A stretch of DNA of 64,000 nt. Source: Halobacteriales archaeon QS_5_70_15 (GTDB lineage: Archaea; Halobacteriota; Halobacteria; Halobacteriales; Haloarculaceae). Positions 35,371 through 45,665 of the stretch are shown here, piece after piece. The notes beneath the pieces were generated by a model, which saw only the letters and a program-made list of their open reading frames with translations, ran no database searches and was not told where the DNA came from. Both the position numbers and the translations under genes were made by a program. The stretch is taken from NCBI GenBank assembly GCA_003022005.1, contig PXRQ01000081.1, positions 31,583-95,582 on the forward strand, written 5' to 3'. Each line of letters opens with the position of its first letter. Position 1 is the first letter of the stretch.

Positions 35371-36222
35371 TCATCCGGCCGGCCCTCCACCCAGCCCCTC
35401 GCCGACGTAGTTCTGGGCGAGCCCGTAGAAGATCACCGGCGGCAGGACGAGGATGACCACCGAGGCCATCAGGAGGTTCCACTCGCGCAGGGTATCGCTC
35501 CCCAGAATGTAGTGGATCGCGACGGTCGCGGTCCGGACCTCCTCGTCGGTGGTGAGGATGAACACCCACAGGAAGTTGTTCCACCCCGTGAGGAACGAGA
35601 ACAGCGCCGCGGCGCCGACCGCGGGAGCGGACAGCGGCAGCACGATGCGGAGGAACGCGCCGAGCTCGTTGTGGCCGTCGAGCAGCGCGGCCTCCTCGAT
35701 GTTGGGCGGTATCCCCTGCCTGAAGAAGCCCTGGAGTAGCCAGATGTTCTGCGGCAGGATGAAGATCGAGATGGCGATGATCACCCCCGGCAGCGTGTTC
35801 ACCAGCCCGAGATTGAAGAAGATCTCGTACACCGGGATCGTCAGCACGATCCACGGGAACATGATCGTGAACACCGCCGTGTAGAACAGGAGCTGTCGCC
35901 CCGGGAAGTCCAGTCGAGCGAACGCGTACGCCCCCGGGATCGAGAAGAACAGCGAGAGCACCGTGGCGGCGAGGGCCACGATGATGCTGTTCCGGAAGAA
36001 CAGCGGGAAGCTCGAGCGGCCCCACACGTTGAAGAACGGCTCGAACGTGATCTCGCTCATCGCCCCGAAGAACGGGATGTACGGGGTGTCCTGGGAGATG
36101 GCGGCGAAGTTCGTCAGGATCGACGTGCGGATCATCCACAGGTACGGCAGCAGCGCCCACAGGAAGACGATGGCCAACCCCACGTACAGGTACGTTCTCG
36201 TTCTGCGGTTTTCGTTGAGCAT
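35371..36222 (-). CDS. Sugar ABC transporter permease (MalG type)
   Basis: A 283-residue membrane permease with six predicted transmembrane segments, starting with YLYVGLAIVFLWALLPYLW. The cytoplasmic EAA loop that docks the ATPase is EEAALLDGHNELGAFLRIVL. A periplasm-side long loop (DTPYIPFFGAMSEITFEPFF) follows the first segment, as in MalG-like proteins. The gene begins 4 bases after the end of the partner permease at 36227 and ends 112 bases before the ATPase start, so it is certainly in the same operon. Confidence 0.93.
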   Translation of the reverse strand: MLNENRRTRTYLYVGLAIVFLWALLPYLWMIRTSILTNFAAISQDTPYIPFFGAMSEITFEPFFNVWGRSSFPLFFRNSIIVALAATVLSLFFSIPGAYAFARLDFPGRQLLFYTAVFTIMFPWIVLTIPVYEIFFNLGLVNTLPGVIIAISIFILPQNIWLLQGFFRQGIPPNIEEAALLDGHNELGAFLRIVLPLSAPAVGAAALFSFLTGWNNFLWVFILTTDEEVRTATVAIHYILGSDTLREWNLLMASVVILVLPPVIFYGLAQNYVGEGLGGGPAG

Positions 36223-36226
36223 CGTT

Positions 36227-37177
36227 CTACACGTAGAGGTTCTCTTCCTGCTTGATCGCGGTCACGTAGATGATCGCCGCCGTCATCGAAAGGACGATCA
36301 TCGCGACCCCGACGGTGAACGCGCGTCCGAACTGGAGGTTGACGAACGCCACGCGGTACGTGAGGATGCTGAGTAGCATCGTCCGCGTCCCGGGGCCGCC
36401 CGCGGTCAGCTCGAACGGCTGTGCGAACTCGGCGATGTTCCACGCGGTCCGGAGCGCCAGGATGACCACCGTCGGGATGAGCAGGTGCGGGAGCGTGACG
36501 TCGCGGAACCGCCGGAGCCGGCCGGCGCCGTCCATCGCCGCGGCCTCGTACTGGGCCTTCGGCACGGCAGTCAGCGCCGCCGCATAGATGATCCCCGCGT
36601 ACGCGTAGTCGTGCCACGTCTGCGCGACGATCAGCGACACGTACGGCCAGAGGCCCTCGGCCAGGAAGGCCGGCGGGCTGATTCCGAGGTCGACGAGTAC
36701 CCGATCGACCAGTCCGAAGTCCCCGTTGAGGAACCAGAACCAGATCACACCACCCGCCAGGGGCGCCGAGAAGTACGGCGAGAACAAAAGCGCCGTCAGG
36801 AGTGCCTTCGAACGGCCCGCCAGTTCGTTGAGCAGGAGCGCGACGATCAGCCCGACGGTCAGCTGGAGCGCCGTCGTGCCCAGCACGAACACGATGGTCC
36901 ACCCCAGGGCGAACCAGAACAGGTCGTTCGAGAGCAGCCACGTGTAGTTCGCGAGCCCGACGAACTCCCCCCCTGTTCCCCCCAGCCCCGTGTTCGTGAG
37001 GGTGACGTACAGCCCCCGCAACATCGGGAAGTAGAACAGCAGGCCGAACATCAGGAACGTCGGGATGATGAACACGTACCCGATCCAGTTCTCCCGGAGC
37101 TTGTCCATCAGGGTCCGGTCGGTCAACCCGTACCGTTCTCGTATCGCCTCGGCGCTTCGTTGTTGTCCCTGAGCCAC
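36227..37177 (-). CDS. Sugar ABC transporter permease (MalF type)
   Basis: A 316-residue permease with a long first helix (WIGYVFIIPTFLMFGLLFYF) and the EAA motif EAAAMDGAGRLRRFRDVTLP. I place the start at the GTG at 37177: the frame is open to an ATG at 37273, but a TTTTTACTATCGG box lies about 35 bases upstream of the GTG and the extra residues are not family-like. The second permease follows after 4 bases. It lies 166 bases downstream of the binding-protein stop, so the operon may have an internal promoter here. Confidence 0.9.
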   Translation of the reverse strand: MAQGQQRSAEAIRERYGLTDRTLMDKLRENWIGYVFIIPTFLMFGLLFYFPMLRGLYVTLTNTGLGGTGGEFVGLANYTWLLSNDLFWFALGWTIVFVLGTTALQLTVGLIVALLLNELAGRSKALLTALLFSPYFSAPLAGGVIWFWFLNGDFGLVDRVLVDLGISPPAFLAEGLWPYVSLIVAQTWHDYAYAGIIYAAALTAVPKAQYEAAAMDGAGRLRRFRDVTLPHLLIPTVVILALRTAWNIAEFAQPFELTAGGPGTRTMLLSILTYRVAFVNLQFGRAFTVGVAMIVLSMTAAIIYVTAIKQEENLYV

Positions 37178-37343
37178 GATAGCACACCCTGGAGTACGGT
37201 CTGTCTGGGACACCCGATAGTAAAAATGTTGCTCTCCCGACCGTGATCGGCTCGCCGTCGTCGGGTTCAGCACCGACTGGTGGCGGTCGCAGTCCCGAAG
37301 GATCGGGAATCGCGCCCGGACGGACCGGACGCCGATCGATTGT

Positions 37344-38939
<1,596 letters not shown>

Positions 38940-38962
38940 ACGACCTACGGTTGCGGTGAATC

Positions 38963-38996
38963 CTGATAAACTTTATCCTGGAACATTATGTGTTCC
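38963..38996 (-). promoter_or_regulatory. Promoter with candidate operator for the ABC transporter operon
   Basis: On the minus strand AAAGTTTATCAGG (about 38963-38975) is a TATA-like box some 25-35 bases before the ATG at 38939. Immediately upstream of it is the inverted repeat GGAACA-N5-TGTTCC (38980-38996). A perfect 6-bp dyad in the BRE/upstream-activator position fits a binding site for a sugar-responsive regulator, which is not encoded in this window. Confidence 0.55.
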
Positions 38997-39074
38997 TGAT
39001 CTTCGGCGGACATTTCCCGTCGACGGTGCGCGGTTTTCTCCACGCGGCGTATGTGCGAAATAGGAGGTGTCAGC

Positions 39075-40268
39075 TCAGACGAAGAGCCTCGACCCGTCGG
39101 TCAGGTACCGTTCCGCGACCTCCGGGTCGAGTTCGACGCCAAGTCCCGGTCCCTCCGGGAGGTCGATGTACCCGTCCTCGAGGATCGGCGCCCCGGGGTC
39201 GTCGACACGTCGCACGAGGTCCTCCCACCAGGGGACGTCCCGGGCGTGGTACTCGAGCGAGAGGAAGTTCGGGAACGTCGCGCAGACGTGCGCCCCCGCG
39301 ACGGTCCCCAGGGGGCTCGAGATGTCGTGCGGGGCGAGCGGGATGCCCTCGAGGTCGCAGACGAGCGCGATCTTCCGGAGTTCCCACAGACCGCCGCACT
39401 TGTTCACGTCCGGCGCAGCGATGTCCATCGCCCCCGCGTTCGCCAGGTCCGAGAACCGCGAGGCGGTCGTGTGGTTCTCGCCGGTGAGTATCGGGAGGTC
39501 CAGCGTCTCCCGGAGGTGCCGGTGGGCCTCGACCTGCTCGGGCGGGACGGGGTCCTCCAGCCACGCGAGGTCGTACGGTTCGAGCTTCTTCCCGATCCGC
39601 GAGGCCGTCTCGACCGTGAAGTTCCAGTGGAGGTCCATCCCGAGGTCCACGTCGTAGCCGATCTCCTCGCGGACGGCCTCGACGAGCGAGACCTTGTGGT
39701 CGACCGACGCGTTGTCCAGCCGCCGCGCGGCGGCGCGGGCCGCCATGGCGTAGGACTCGGGCGTGTAGACCTCCTGGGGGTCCCGGTCGACGGCCTCGCC
39801 CAGCGACTCCCCGCCGTGGGTGTCACAGTAGACCTTCACCTCGTCGCGGTACTTCCCCCCGAGCAGCTCGTACAGCGGGACGTCGAGCACCTTCCCCTTG
39901 ACGTCCCAGCAGGCGGTCTCGATGCCGGTGAACGCTGCCTGTCCGATCCGGCCGCTGCCCGTGTACCGCTGGTTCATCAGCGACGTGATCCGGTCGATGT
40001 CGAGGGGGTTCTCCCCCTCCAGATCGACCAGCAATCGCTCGGCCATGTCGAGGGCGGCCTCGGCGCGGAACGTCTCGCCGAGGCCGTAGACGCCGGCGTC
40101 GGTCTCGACCTTCACGATGCCCCAGGTGAAGTTGCCGGCGACCGCCATCGTCTCGACGTTCGTGATCTCGACGTCCCGCTCGGGCGGCCGGTGGCTCTCG
40201 TCGATCGAGAGGTCCCGCCAGGGGACGCCGCCGCCCGCCGCTATCCGGTAGTCAGGTTCGTCGGTCAT
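39075..40268 (-). CDS. MR/MLE dehydratase paralogue missing the catalytic-lysine segment
   Basis: A 397-residue open frame of the KFD-type subgroup: VAGNFTWGIVKVETDAGVYG, CWDVKGKVLDVPLYELLGGK, MDLHWNF, WLEDPVPPEQ, LTGENHT, APHDISSPLG. Aligned by eye with the intact paralogue at 4137, the stretch from YAMAARAA to RRLDNA lacks about 20 residues that would contain EGFDALKFDLDV, the strand carrying the catalytic Lys and adjacent Asp. The deletion (near 39722-39740) keeps the frame, so the gene looks intact but should be inactive as a dehydratase. It lies 135 bases upstream of the binding-protein gene on the same strand. Confidence 0.85.
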   Translation of the reverse strand: MTDEPDYRIAAGGGVPWRDLSIDESHRPPERDVEITNVETMAVAGNFTWGIVKVETDAGVYGLGETFRAEAALDMAERLLVDLEGENPLDIDRITSLMNQRYTGSGRIGQAAFTGIETACWDVKGKVLDVPLYELLGGKYRDEVKVYCDTHGGESLGEAVDRDPQEVYTPESYAMAARAAARRLDNASVDHKVSLVEAVREEIGYDVDLGMDLHWNFTVETASRIGKKLEPYDLAWLEDPVPPEQVEAHRHLRETLDLPILTGENHTTASRFSDLANAGAMDIAAPDVNKCGGLWELRKIALVCDLEGIPLAPHDISSPLGTVAGAHVCATFPNFLSLEYHARDVPWWEDLVRRVDDPGAPILEDGYIDLPEGPGLGVELDPEVAERYLTDGSRLFV

Positions 40269-40340
40269 GCGGGCGACCCTGTGCGGGACCGTGCATTAAA
40301 GCGTGGGGGTCCGGGGTGACCTGGAGCCCGTGGGGCCGGC

Positions 40341-41243
40341 TCAGGCGAGCGACCGGGCCTCGGCCCGCTCGCGGACCCGCTCGTAGCGGTCGGTCAGCGC
40401 CGTCCGTGCCTCGGGGTCGAGGGGCGAGAGCGGGAGCACCGGCGGGCCGACCTCGTGGCCCGCGAGGTCGACGAGGTGTTTCAGCGCGGGCGCGGTCGGC
40501 AGGTCGGCGTAGGCGGTCACGAGCGGGTTGGCGACCTCGTTGGCGATGTCGACCGCCCGGTCGTGCTCGCCCGCACGGTGGGCCTCGTACAGCGCCGAGA
40601 GGGCGGCGGGGAAGACGTTCGCCGCCCCCGAGATGAGCCCGGCGGCCCCGCCGTCGAGCGACGGGAGCGCCAGCATCGACAGCCCCTGAACGACCGAGAA
40701 CTCCTCGGGCGTCTCCTCGAACAGCCGGACGACGTGGGCCATCTTCCCCGAGGAGTCCTTGACCCCCACCACGTTCCCGTGCTCGGCGAGCGCGACCGTC
40801 GTTCCGACGTCCAGGGTCACGCCGGTCCGCTGTGGGATGTTGTAGAGCACGATCGGGAGCGGCGAGCGGTCGGCGACGGCCTCGTAGAACCCCCGCAACC
40901 CCGCCTGGTCGACGCCCAGGTAGTAGGGGGTCACCACGACCGCCGCGCTCGCACCTGCCGCCGCCGCGTCCTCGGTCAGCGCCACCACGTCCCCGACGCT
41001 CGTCGCGCCACAGCCCGCGAGGACGGGAACATCCCCGGACGCCTTTGCGACGGTCTCGACCACCGTCCGGCGCTCGGCGCGGGTGAGACTCGGAAACTCG
41101 CCGATCGAGCCACACGGGAACAGCCCGTGGACGCCGCCCTCGACCAGGAACTCGGTGTACGCCCGCAGCGCCGGCGTGTCGACGCCGCCGTCCCGTCCCT
41201 CCGTCGGCGTGACCATCGGCGGGATCGTGCCCTCGAGTCGCAT
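40341..41243 (-). CDS. DapA-family aldolase (2-keto-3-deoxy-gluconate/galactonate aldolase-like)
   Basis: A 300-residue class I (Schiff-base) aldolase. Family elements: GTIPPMVTPTEGRDGGVD, PCGSIGEFPSL (pyruvate carboxylate site), the catalytic Tyr in VLYNIPQRTG, and the Schiff-base Lys in GVKDSSGKM. Start MRLEGTIPP at 41243. Members include dihydrodipicolinate synthase, N-acetylneuraminate lyase and archaeal KDG/KDGal aldolase. Its neighbour on the same strand is the D-galactonate dehydratase at 41536, which would supply 2-keto-3-deoxygalactonate, so cleavage to pyruvate and glyceraldehyde is the most economical reading. Confidence 0.88.
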   Translation of the reverse strand: MRLEGTIPPMVTPTEGRDGGVDTPALRAYTEFLVEGGVHGLFPCGSIGEFPSLTRAERRTVVETVAKASGDVPVLAGCGATSVGDVVALTEDAAAAGASAAVVVTPYYLGVDQAGLRGFYEAVADRSPLPIVLYNIPQRTGVTLDVGTTVALAEHGNVVGVKDSSGKMAHVVRLFEETPEEFSVVQGLSMLALPSLDGGAAGLISGAANVFPAALSALYEAHRAGEHDRAVDIANEVANPLVTAYADLPTAPALKHLVDLAGHEVGPPVLPLSPLDPEARTALTDRYERVRERAEARSLA

Positions 41244-41535
41244 GCCCCCGCGTCGTCGACGGGGATGAAAAGCGTTCGCACGGCCGGGTGCCGCTGTCGG
41301 TGCGTCACCGGGTGACGAGGTCAACGACGCTCGTGACTCGGACTACGTTCGGAACCGAACTTCGGGGTTCGGCGCGCTGGGCGCGCTCTCGTGCGCGCCG
41401 CGCGCCGTGCGAGGGGCGAGCGAGCGGGGCGAGCGAGTCGGCTGGGGAGGCGTGTGGCTGTCGCTGTCGCGGTCCTGGCGGACGCGAGGGCTTCGGTGGG
41501 GGTTTGCCGGCTCGATACCACCGAGGACGCGACCG
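41244..41535. other. Gene-free interval with repeat copy 2
   Basis: About 290 bases between the aldolase start and the galactonate dehydratase stop. It contains GGCGCGCTGGGCGCGCTC-like inverted blocks near 41377-41410 and the conserved repeat core at 41436-41480. No protein signature is seen. Confidence 0.5.
41436..41480. repeat. Dispersed conserved repeat core, copy 2
   Basis: GTCGGCTGGGGAGGCGTGTG followed by GCTGTCGCTGTCGCGGTCCTGG matches the copies at 15394 and 60851 in sequence and orientation, again preceded by a GAGCGAGCGGGGCGAGCGAG-type stretch. It separates the galactonate dehydratase from the aldolase gene. Confidence 0.65.
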
Positions 41536-42708
41536 TCACCACTCCGCGACGCTCCCGTCCTCGTGTCGCCACGTCTCGCGCTGGAGGTAGGTCGCCTCCC
41601 CCCAGTCCGGGTCCGCCACGGCGGCCTCCCGCACCGCGTCCTCGTCGAGTTCGATACCCAGTCCCGGTCCGTCGGGCAGGTCCACGTACCCGTCCTCGTA
41701 GGCGAACACCTCCGGGTCCGCGAGGTAGTCGAGCAGGTCCGCCTCCCGGTTGTAGTGGATGCCGAGGCTCTGCTCCTGAATGAGGGCGTTCGCGGCGGTC
41801 GCGTCCACCTGGAGGCAGGCGGCGAGCGCGACCGGTCCGAGCGGACAGTGCGGCGCCAGCGCCACGTCGTAGGCCTCGGCCATCGCGGCGATCTTCGTCA
41901 CCTCCGTGATCCCGCCGGCGTGAGAGACGTCCGGCTGGATCACGTCGACGACCCCCTGCTCGAACAGCTCCTTGAACTCGAACCGGGAGAACAGCCGCTC
42001 GCCGGTGGCGATCGGGACGGTCGTGTGCTGTGCGACCTCGTCCAGCGCGTCGAGGTGCTCGGGCAGGACCGCCTCCTCGACGAACATCGGCTCGTACGGT
42101 TCGAGCGCGCTCGCGAGCCGCTTGGCCATCGGCTTCGAGACGCGACCGTGGAAGTCGACCCCGACGTCGACCTCGTCCCCGACCGCGTCGCGCACCTCAG
42201 CGAGGCGGTCGACGGCCGATTGCACGGCGGCCGGCGACTCCACCCGGCGGAACTCGGGGGTGGCGTTCATCTTCACCGCCGTCAGCCCGGACTCGACGCG
42301 CTCGCGGGCCGCCTCGCCCACCTCGGAGGGCCGGTCGCCGCCGATCCAGCCGTACACTCTCATTCGATCGCGGACCGGCCCGCCGAGGAGTTCGTGGGCG
42401 GGTGCGCCGAACGCCTTCCCGCGGAGGTCCCACAGCGCCTGGTCGAGCCCCGCGAGGGCGGCCATGTGGACCGGGCCGCCGCGGTAGAACCCCCCGCGGT
42501 ACATGTTCTGCCAGTGGTCCTCGACGGCGGCGGGGTCCTCGCCCACGAGCCCGGCTTCGGCGAGCGTCTCGACGGCCGCGGCGACCGTCCGCGGGCCGAT
42601 ACCGGCCACGCATTCCCCCCACCCCACCCCGCCGTCGGCCGTCTCGAGACGGACGAACAGCCACCGCGGCGGGACGTGGAACAGTTCGTAATCGGCGACC
42701 GTCGTCAT
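41536..42708 (-). CDS. dgoD: D-galactonate dehydratase
   Basis: A 390-residue MR/MLE enzyme that agrees closely with bacterial DgoD as I know it: PPRWLFVRLETADG, WQNMYRGGFYRGGP, YGWIGGDRPSEV, SHAGGITEVTKIAAMAEAYD, LAPHCPLGPVALAACL, EQSLGIHYN, and the C-terminal WRHEDGSVAEW. Metal/catalytic residues D185, H187, E211, the Glu of ATGERLF and His of APHCPLGP sit two positions from the E. coli numbering. The usual EEPVL is EEAVL here. It converts D-galactonate to 2-keto-3-deoxy-D-galactonate. The DapA-type aldolase downstream on the same strand completes a De Ley-Doudoroff-like route. Confidence 0.94.
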   Translation of the reverse strand: MTTVADYELFHVPPRWLFVRLETADGGVGWGECVAGIGPRTVAAAVETLAEAGLVGEDPAAVEDHWQNMYRGGFYRGGPVHMAALAGLDQALWDLRGKAFGAPAHELLGGPVRDRMRVYGWIGGDRPSEVGEAARERVESGLTAVKMNATPEFRRVESPAAVQSAVDRLAEVRDAVGDEVDVGVDFHGRVSKPMAKRLASALEPYEPMFVEEAVLPEHLDALDEVAQHTTVPIATGERLFSRFEFKELFEQGVVDVIQPDVSHAGGITEVTKIAAMAEAYDVALAPHCPLGPVALAACLQVDATAANALIQEQSLGIHYNREADLLDYLADPEVFAYEDGYVDLPDGPGLGIELDEDAVREAAVADPDWGEATYLQRETWRHEDGSVAEW

Positions 42709-42901
42709 TCCCGGCTCCCCCCGGTCGGGTCCGACCGACGGCTCGACACGCGTCCGGTTCGAGCGACACCCGCGACCGCGCATCGGCTCCGACGCATGGA
42801 CCAGCCAGACTCGCGCCGGTGATAAGCGCTTCGCGCGGCCGGACCGCCATCGGGTCGGGTCCGGGTTCAGGTCAGGGTCCGGGCCCGCCGTGGCTCCTCG
42901 G

Positions 42902-43222
42902 CTACCGCCCGTCCGCCGGCGGCCACCGCCCTCCGGCGTAGCCGCGTTCGGCCGTACGGTGGATACCGAGCAGGCGGTTGTACTTCGCCAGCCGCTCCGA
43001 GCGGGCGAGCGAACCGATCTTGATGCTCCCGGCGTCGAGCCCCACGGCGAGGTCGGCGATGGTGGTGTCGCAGGTCTCGCCCGACCGCGCGGAGACGACC
43101 GTCGCCAGGCCGGCCTCCCGGGCGCGCTCCACGACGTCGAGGGTCCGGGTCAGCGTCCCCGCCTGGTTCGGTTTGACGAGGACGGCCGTGGCCGCCCCCT
43201 CGTCGACCGCCCGCTCGACGCG
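42902..43222 (-). pseudogene. Displaced C-terminal part of the divergent enolase
   Basis: Out of frame with the upstream ORF, this segment reads [20 protein letters not shown], then [20 protein letters not shown] and [20 protein letters not shown], the C-terminal third of an enolase with the catalytic Lys in VKPNQAG. The usual SHRSGE is SARSGE, losing the active-site His. The GDDLxVTN segment with the third metal ligand is missing at the junction near 43222, where about 8-10 codons and the frame were lost. Confidence 0.8.
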
Positions 43223-45111
43223 CGGTCCTGGTGCTGTATCCCCACATCCGCCAGCCGCTCGCGGAGTGCGGCGACCCCCGTCCAGTCGTCCTCGGCCAGC
43301 GGGTCCTCGACGGAGACGACCGGGTACCGCTCGGTCCAGCCGGTCACGAGGTCGAGCATCCCCTCGCGGTCGAGTTCCCTGTCGAGGCTCTCCAGCCGGT
43401 ACCGCTCCGCGCCGGCGTCGTAGAAGTGGGTCGCGGCCACGTCGACGGCGAACGCGACGTCCTCCCGGGAGGGCTCGTGGCCGGCGTCCAGTACGGCGGA
43501 TTCGAGAAGCGAGAACGCCTCGTCGATCGACGCCACCGGCGGCGCGAACCCGCCCTCGTCGGCGACCAGCGGCCGGCCCCCGTCGGCGACGATCCGCTCG
43601 CGCAGCGCCCTCCGGACGGCGTGGACCGTCTCCAGCGCCTCCGGATAGGACTCGGCACCGACGGGGACGATGAGGAAGTCCTGTATCTCGATACCGCCAG
43701 TCGCGTGGAGCCCGCCGCTGAGAGCGTTCACCGTCGGGAGCGGGAGCCGGCCGGGGTCGCGGCCGGCGAGGTCCGCGAGGTGGACGTACGGCGGTACGTC
43801 ACGGGCGGCCGCGGCGGCGCGTGCGACCGCACCCGAGACCCCGAGCACCGCGTTCGCGCCGAGCCGCGAGAGGTCGTCGGTCCCGTCCCGGTCCACGAGC
43901 GCCGCGTCGAGTCCCCGCTGGTCCGCGGCGTCCCGTCCGACCGCGACGGGTGCGAGCTCCTCCCGCACTGCCTCGACCGCCCCGCGGACCCCCCGGCCAC
44001 CGTAGCGGTCGCCGCCGTCCCGCCGCTCTACGGCCTCGTGCGTCCCGGTGCTCGCGCCCGACGGAACGGTGAAGACGCCGCGTCCGGTCCGGTTCCCGTC
44101 GCTCCGTATCTCGACAGCAACTCGGACCGTCGGGTCCCCCCGGGAGTCGAGCACCTCCCAGGCGCGGAGGGTGTCGTCCTCGCCGGGGTCGAGGTACTCG
44201 ACGGGGGACTTGCCGTCGACCCGGGCGAGCATCAGCACGCCCAACTCCCGGACGGTCTCCCGCTCGACGTCCCATTCGACGGCCGCCCGGTAGGTCGACC
44301 AGAAGCGTTCCGCCGCATCGATGCAGGCCTCCCGCCGCCCCTCGACGTGGACCGACTTGATGAACAGGTGGTTGAGCATGAACGCGGTGTCGAACGCGGG
44401 GTCGCCCCAGTGGGCCACCTCGAAGTCGAGAATCCACCGGACGCCGCGCTCGCGGTCGACCAGCACGTTCTTGGGGCTGTAGTCGCCGTGGACAAGCGTC
44501 CGGTGGGCGGCGAGGACCCGCTCGGCCTCCGCACGTATCTCGCCGGCGACCTCCGGGTGCCGGCGGGCGGTCGTCCGGTGGTAGGGGTCGACCCGGAGCT
44601 GGTCGAACGGCGTCGGGTCGGCGAACCGCTCGCGGCGCTCCCCGTCATTGCTCGCGCGGTCGTGGACCGTCCCGAGGAGCCGGCCGAGCGAGCGCGCCAC
44701 GCCCGCGTCGACCCGGCCCCCGAGCAGTCCCCGCCTCCACATGACCGCGCGGTCGGGCGCACACGAGAAGACGACGACGTGCGAGCGCTCGTCCTCGTCG
44801 ATGACCTCGGGAACGCGGACGTCCTCGAACCCGGCCGCCTCGATGACGTCGGCGTAGGCGCGGGCCGCGGCCGCCTCGTTGTGGACCCGCGAGACGTCCG
44901 CCGGCCAGTCGTCCTCGACGGCGAGATTTGAAAGGGGCTGTTTCAGCACGAACGACCGGTCGCCGGCGTCGACCCGGACGACGCGGTTCGAGACGCCGCC
45001 GCCGAGCATCGAGGCGGTGACCTCCCCTCTCACCCCGTCGTCGAGCAGCCCCCGTTCGCTGAGGTACTCGGGCGCCGTCTCGGTCGAGAGCGCGAACGGC
45101 TCGTCCGTCAT
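43150..45111 (-). CDS. APH-type small-molecule kinase fused to an enolase-like domain
   Basis: A continuous frame from [16 protein letters not shown] (ATG at 45111). Residues 1-308 form an aminoglycoside-phosphotransferase/methylthioribose-kinase-like kinase: [11 protein letters not shown], Lys57 in [20 protein letters not shown] (207-219) and [15 protein letters not shown]. After [14 protein letters not shown] it passes directly into enolase sequence ([53 protein letters not shown]). The enolase start Met and first strand are lost in the join. The frame ends at 43150 after a shift. A kinase plus enolase pair suggests phosphorylation of a hydroxy acid followed by dehydration. Confidence 0.8.
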   Translation of the reverse strand: MTDEPFALSTETAPEYLSERGLLDDGVRGEVTASMLGGGVSNRVVRVDAGDRSFVLKQPLSNLAVEDDWPADVSRVHNEAAAARAYADVIEAAGFEDVRVPEVIDEDERSHVVVFSCAPDRAVMWRRGLLGGRVDAGVARSLGRLLGTVHDRASNDGERRERFADPTPFDQLRVDPYHRTTARRHPEVAGEIRAEAERVLAAHRTLVHGDYSPKNVLVDRERGVRWILDFEVAHWGDPAFDTAFMLNHLFIKSVHVEGRREACIDAAERFWSTYRAAVEWDVERETVRELGVLMLARVDGKSPVEYLDPGEDDTLRAWEVLDSRGDPTVRVAVEIRSDGNRTGRGVFTVPSGASTGTHEAVERRDGGDRYGGRGVRGAVEAVREELAPVAVGRDAADQRGLDAALVDRDGTDDLSRLGANAVLGVSGAVARAAAAARDVPPYVHLADLAGRDPGRLPLPTVNALSGGLHATGGIEIQDFLIVPVGAESYPEALETVHAVRRALRERIVADGGRPLVADEGGFAPPVASIDEAFSLLESAVLDAGHEPSREDVAFAVDVAATHFYDAGAERYRLESLDRELDREGMLDLVTGWTERYPVVSVEDPLAEDDWTGVAALRERLADVGIQHQDRASSGRSTRGRPRPSSSNRTRRGR

Positions 45112-45170
45112 CGTCCGGGACGGACGGGCCAACGACTTTACCGTTACCCATCCCCGGGTCGCGCACGGGG

Positions 45171-45465
45171 ATGACCGGCGTTTCGGTGACGAAACTCCGG
45201 GCGGAACCGGACTCGCCCAACGCCATCTCGGGGGGCGACCGGCGGACTCCCGCGGAGCCGCCATCGTCGAGGGGGGGACCGATGCGGGCATCACCCGCGT
45301 CGGCGAGGGGTACCGCCCGAACCCGCACGTCGTCGCCCGGAAGTTCGCCGAGAAACCCGTCGGCGAGGAACCGTCCGGGCGGAGGGTCCCCTTCCCACCG
45401 GGTGGCCTCCAGTTCCGTCCGGTAGCCACTGGGTTCGCCGGGGAGCCCTGCACCCACGGGATAGC
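45171..45465 (+). pseudogene. N-terminal relic of an MR/MLE gene
   Basis: Starts MTGVSVTKLRAEPDSPNAIS with a CGACTTTACCG promoter about 30 bases upstream. After a frameshift near 45245 it continues GAAIVEGGTDAGITRVGEGY and NPHVVARKFAEKPVGEEP, the typical capping domain of an MR/MLE protein (TDxGITGxGEG). The similarity fades by about 45440 and the palindromic element R4 begins at 45470. The whole barrel is absent. Confidence 0.72.
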
Positions 45466-45469
45466 CACT

Positions 45470-45549
45470 ATACCGTCGGACAGAACGGTCGATAGTCTCG
45501 ACTGGTGGCGTACCCGATCGACTCTATCAAAGCCTCCGTCCGACGGTAT
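45470..45549. repeat. 80-bp palindromic element, family R copy 2
   Basis: Perfect 11-bp ends ATACCGTCGGA (45470-45480) and TCCGACGGTAT (45539-45549) enclose inner arms GGTCGATAGTCTCGA and GATCGACTCTATC. It lies exactly where the MR/MLE relic stops and upstream of the chaperonin promoter. Confidence 0.8.
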
Positions 45550-45635
45550 ACTCGGGGGGACTACTTGGGAGGGGTAACCACAGGACTCGTCCGCTGGCGG
45601 TCCGTTCCTGCCAGATACCGGTCCGGACGGGCAGG

Positions 45636-45644
45636 CTTTTAAAC
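45636..45644 (+). promoter_or_regulatory. TATA box of the first chaperonin-like gene
   Basis: CTTTTAAAC is centred about 26 bases before the ATG at 45666. This spacing would place transcription start at that ATG, giving a leaderless mRNA, and argues against the in-frame ATG at 45654. Confidence 0.6.
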
Positions 45645-45665
45645 ACTACGTCCATGCCGTCGGGC

